Assembly: GCF_003672135.1 (NCBI RefSeq)
Contig: NC_039518.1
Location: 7,690,136 to 7,754,135, forward strand
Direction: 5' to 3'
Length of the DNA: 64,000 nucleotides
Source of the DNA: Ooceraea biroi
Lineage: Eukaryota > Arthropoda > Insecta > Hymenoptera > Formicidae
The notes under the pieces were generated by a model. It did not search any database, was not told where the DNA came from, and saw nothing but the letters and a program-made list of their open reading frames with translations. How positions within the stretch are numbered: position 1 is the first letter of the stretch; each line of letters starts with the position of its first letter. The position numbers and the translations under genes were made by a program. Shown here piece by piece: positions 61,001-64,000 of this stretch.

Positions 61001-64000
61001 TTAGGTGTGTGCAAGTGTTTTCATTTTCTTGCACATTTTCGTTTTAGATGTATAAAATACGATCATGAAAAATTTCCTTGTTTTTACGATTTTCTCTCGA
61101 AAATTATTAAATATCGAATCCCTTTGCGAAAAAAGGGATTTTTTTTTCGCGGCCCGAAAGTACACCCTCAGAAAGGATTTCTGATAACAAGACGAAAAAT
61201 ATTCTTGACTAATTTAATCGTATTACAAGTATAAAAAATATGAAAATAAAACAATTTTTTATTTAAATCAGTAATTTCTATTCTTCTCTCTCGAATTAAA
61301 TAAGATTGTCTTACTGTCTTGAGACAAGAGTAACATGTACACATTTATGCTTATATATTCTTGTGTGTAGAATAATTTGATATTAGCGCCACTTTATAGT
61401 AGGCTTTGTCGATGTCGACGCATCATTTTCTCGCAGTCGCTCGTCGACTCGGCGCTTCTGCGTCCTTTGTTCGGATAAAACGGTCAATATTTATGCGTTG
61501 CAATCGAAAATCGGGAAAATGTTTCTGTTATTTACAATGAATAAGTGCAATACTCTACAAGAAATATTAAAAGATATGGAAATGTAAGTAAGTATGTACA
61601 ATATACTTACTTGAGAAATAAGATTCGAGATAAGACATTTCCATACCTTTTAATATTTCTTGTAGAGTATTTATTGTAAATAACAGAAACACTTTCCTGA
61701 TTTTCGATTGCAACACATAAATATTGGCCGTTTTGTGCAGATTCTACAAATTCTCTTAGAAGAATAGAATAAGATGTCTTTTAGATCTCACAATATTCTT
61801 AAATCAAGAATATTGTGAACTTGCTAAAATTTGTATCTAAATCCTTCTGAGAAAATTAATGAGATAGCACAAGATTATTTGAATCTAGATTTTCGAATTT
61901 TCTATTCGAGATTAAAATATGCTTCTTTTCAATAATAAATATGATTGTCGTTATAGCGATCTTAATTTATGATAGATTAAAGAGTAATAGCATTAAGTCC
62001 AGAAATCTTTTCTGTGGGTGCAGCATCATTGGTTCCATCCGCTGGAAATCCTGATGATGAAAAAGAGCGCTGTTACTTATTATACATACTTTCTCTTCCA
62101 TGTATTAGGTGTGTGCAAGTGTTTTCATTTTCTTGCACATTTTCGTTTTAGATGTATAAAATACGATCATCAAAAATTTCCTTGTTTTTACGATTTTCTC
62201 TCGAAAATTATTAAATATCGAATCCCTTTGCGAAAAAAGGGATTTTTTTTTCGCGGCCCGAAAGTACACCCTCAGAAAGGATTTCTGATAACAAGACGAA
62301 AAATATTCTTCACTAATTTAATCGTATTACAAGTATAAAAAATATGAAAATAAAACAATTTTTTATTTAAATCAGTAATTTCTATTCTTCTCTCTCGAAT
62401 TGAATAAGATTGTCTTACTGTCTTCAGACAAGAGTAACATGTACACATTTATGCTTATATATTCTTGTGTGTAGAATAATTTGATATTAGCGCCACTTTA
62501 TAGTAGGCTTTGTCGATGTCGACGCATCATTTTCTCGCAGTCGCTCGTCGACTCAGCGCTTCTGCGTCCTTTGTTCGGATAAAACGGCCAATATTTATGT
62601 GTTGCAATCGAAAATCGGGAAAGTGTTTCTGTTATTTACAATGAATAAGTGCAATACTCTACAAGAAATATTAAAAGATATGGAAATGTAAGTAAGTATG
62701 TACAATATACTTACTTGAGAAATAAGATTCGAGATAAGACATTTCCATACCTTTTAATATTTCTTGTAGAGTATTTATTGTAAATAACAGAAACACTTTC
62801 CTGATTTTCGATTGCAACACATAAATATTGGCCGTTTTGTGCAGATTCTACAAATTCTCTTAGAAGAATAGAATAAGATGTCTTTTAGATCTCACAATAT
62901 TCTTAAATCAAGAATATTGTGAACTTGCTACAAATTGGTATCTAAATCCTTCTGAGAAAATTAATGAGATAGCACCAAGATTATTTGAATCTAGATTTTC
63001 GAATTTTCTGTTCAAGATTAAAATATGCTTCTTTTCAATAATAAATATGATTGTCGCTATAGCGATCTTATTTTATGATAGATTAAAGAGTAATAGCATT
63101 AAGTCCAGAAATCTTGTCTGTGGGTGCAGCATCATTGGTTCCATCCGCTGGAAATCCTGATGATGAAAAAGAGCGCTGTTACTTATTGTACATACTTTCT
63201 CTTCCATGTATTAGGTGTGTGCAAGTGTTTTCATTTTCTTGCACATTTTCGTTTAGATGTATAAAATACGATCATGAAAAATTTCCTTGTTTTTACGATT
63301 TTCTCTCGAAAATTATTAAATATCGAATCCCTTTGCGAAAAAAGGGATTTTTTTTTCGCGGCCCGAAAGTACACCCTCAGAAAGGATTTCTGATAACAAG
63401 ACGAAAAATATTCTTGACTAATTTAATCGTATTACAAGTATAAAAAATATGAAAATAAAACAATTTTTTATTTAAATCAGTAATTTCTATTCTTCTCTCT
63501 CGAATTAAATAAGATTGTCTTACTGTCTTGAGACAAGAGTAACATGTACACATTTATGCTTATATATTCTTGTGTGTAGAATAATTTGATATTAGCGCCA
63601 CTTTATAGTAGGCTTTGTCGATGTCGACGCATCATTTTCTCGCAGTCGCTCGTCGACTCGGCGCTTCTGCGTCCTTTGTTCGGATAAAACGGTCAATATT
63701 TATGCGTTGCAATCGAAAATCGGGAAAATGTTTCTGTTATTTACAATGAATAAGTGCAATACTCTACAAGAAATATTAAAAGATATGGAAATGTAAGTAA
63801 GTATGTACAATATACTTACTTGAGAAATAAGATTCGAGATAAGACATTTCCATACCTTTTAATATTTCTTGTAGAGTATTTATTGTAAATAACAGAAACA
63901 CTTTCCTGATTTTCGATTGCAACACATAAATATTGGCCGTTTTGTGCAGATTCTACAAATTCTCTTAGAAGAATAGAATAAGATGTCTTTTAGATCTCAC
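58052..64000 (+). repeat. 1.1-kb tandem repeat, right array (dimeric higher-order pattern)
   Basis: Units start at TACACCCTCAG at 58,052, 58,954, 60,057, 61,161, 62,264 and 63,370; the last runs off the window. Lengths are 902, 1,103, 1,104, 1,103 and 1,106 bp. The first unit is short because the right arm of its internal inverted repeat is missing (about 58,480). Units alternate between two types at several diagnostic sites. Frames of 60-115 codons recur in each unit but overlap each other and match no known protein. The orientation is opposite to the left array. Confidence 0.9.

Noticed and set aside
1..64000. tRNA, rRNA or other structured RNA genes
   Set aside because: I saw no convincing tRNA-like cloverleaf elements or rRNA segments by eye; a covariance-model scan would be decisive.

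Overview
This window looks like insect nuclear DNA, most likely from a hymenopteran such as an ant. The reasons are an invertebrate metabotropic glutamate receptor exon with a canonical splice donor, a DD34D mariner with 30-bp inverted repeats and TA target sites, fold-back elements with TA or TTAA targets, and a short (GGTTA)n tract of the insect telomere type. Species cannot be fixed from the sequence. More than half of the window is repetitive, and only one host gene is recognisable.

Layout. 1-3,061: end of a tandem array of a decayed Tc1/mariner-class transposon (array A, transposase on the minus strand, period 1,206 bp). 3,064-6,514: no recognised gene. 6,515-9,555: almost three units of a 1.1-kb repeat. 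9,556-11,564: no recognised gene. 11,567-16,741: array B, a composite transposon with both terminal inverted repeats (TIRs), TA target sites and four internal transposase units. 16,744-17,338: flank. 17,339-18,585: a mariner cut off abruptly. 18,586-32,013: array C, twelve more units, with the first seven full of single-base indels. 32,016-33,900: the same flank and mariner again, this time with both mariner ends. 33,901-37,791: non-coding, with a possible LTR, a fold-back repeat and the telomere-like tract. 37,792-41,773: a TTAA fold-back element and seven tandem copies of its right half. 42,943-57,941: a 15-kb palindrome. 58,052-64,000: the 1.1-kb repeat again, in the opposite orientation and in an alternating two-unit higher-order pattern.

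The palindrome carries, in each arm and in mirror order: the first coding exon of a metabotropic glutamate receptor gene of the mtt/mGluR-B type; three tandem TTAA fold-back elements; a fold-back element starting CAGGGTGGCCC; a deletion derivative of the arrayed transposon; a second, larger CAGGGTGGCCC fold-back element; and a loop of about 130 bp. The right-arm exon is open from a signal peptide to near the ligand-binding domain, with one late frameshift. The left-arm copy has several frameshifts near its start. Just right of the loop the right arm is the damaged one. The arms differ mostly by single-base indels, which points to a fold-back read or uneven polishing as strongly as to a real inverted duplication.

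The two most informative biological signals are (1) a transposon converted into a satellite-like array, in which every unit that retains the site carries the same in-frame TGA and the same loss of the transposase C-terminus, and (2) a set of unrelated fold-back elements that share TA plus CAGGGTG ends with that transposon. The most important caution is that 16.6-33.9 kb and 42.9-57.9 kb both show signs of assembly artefact.
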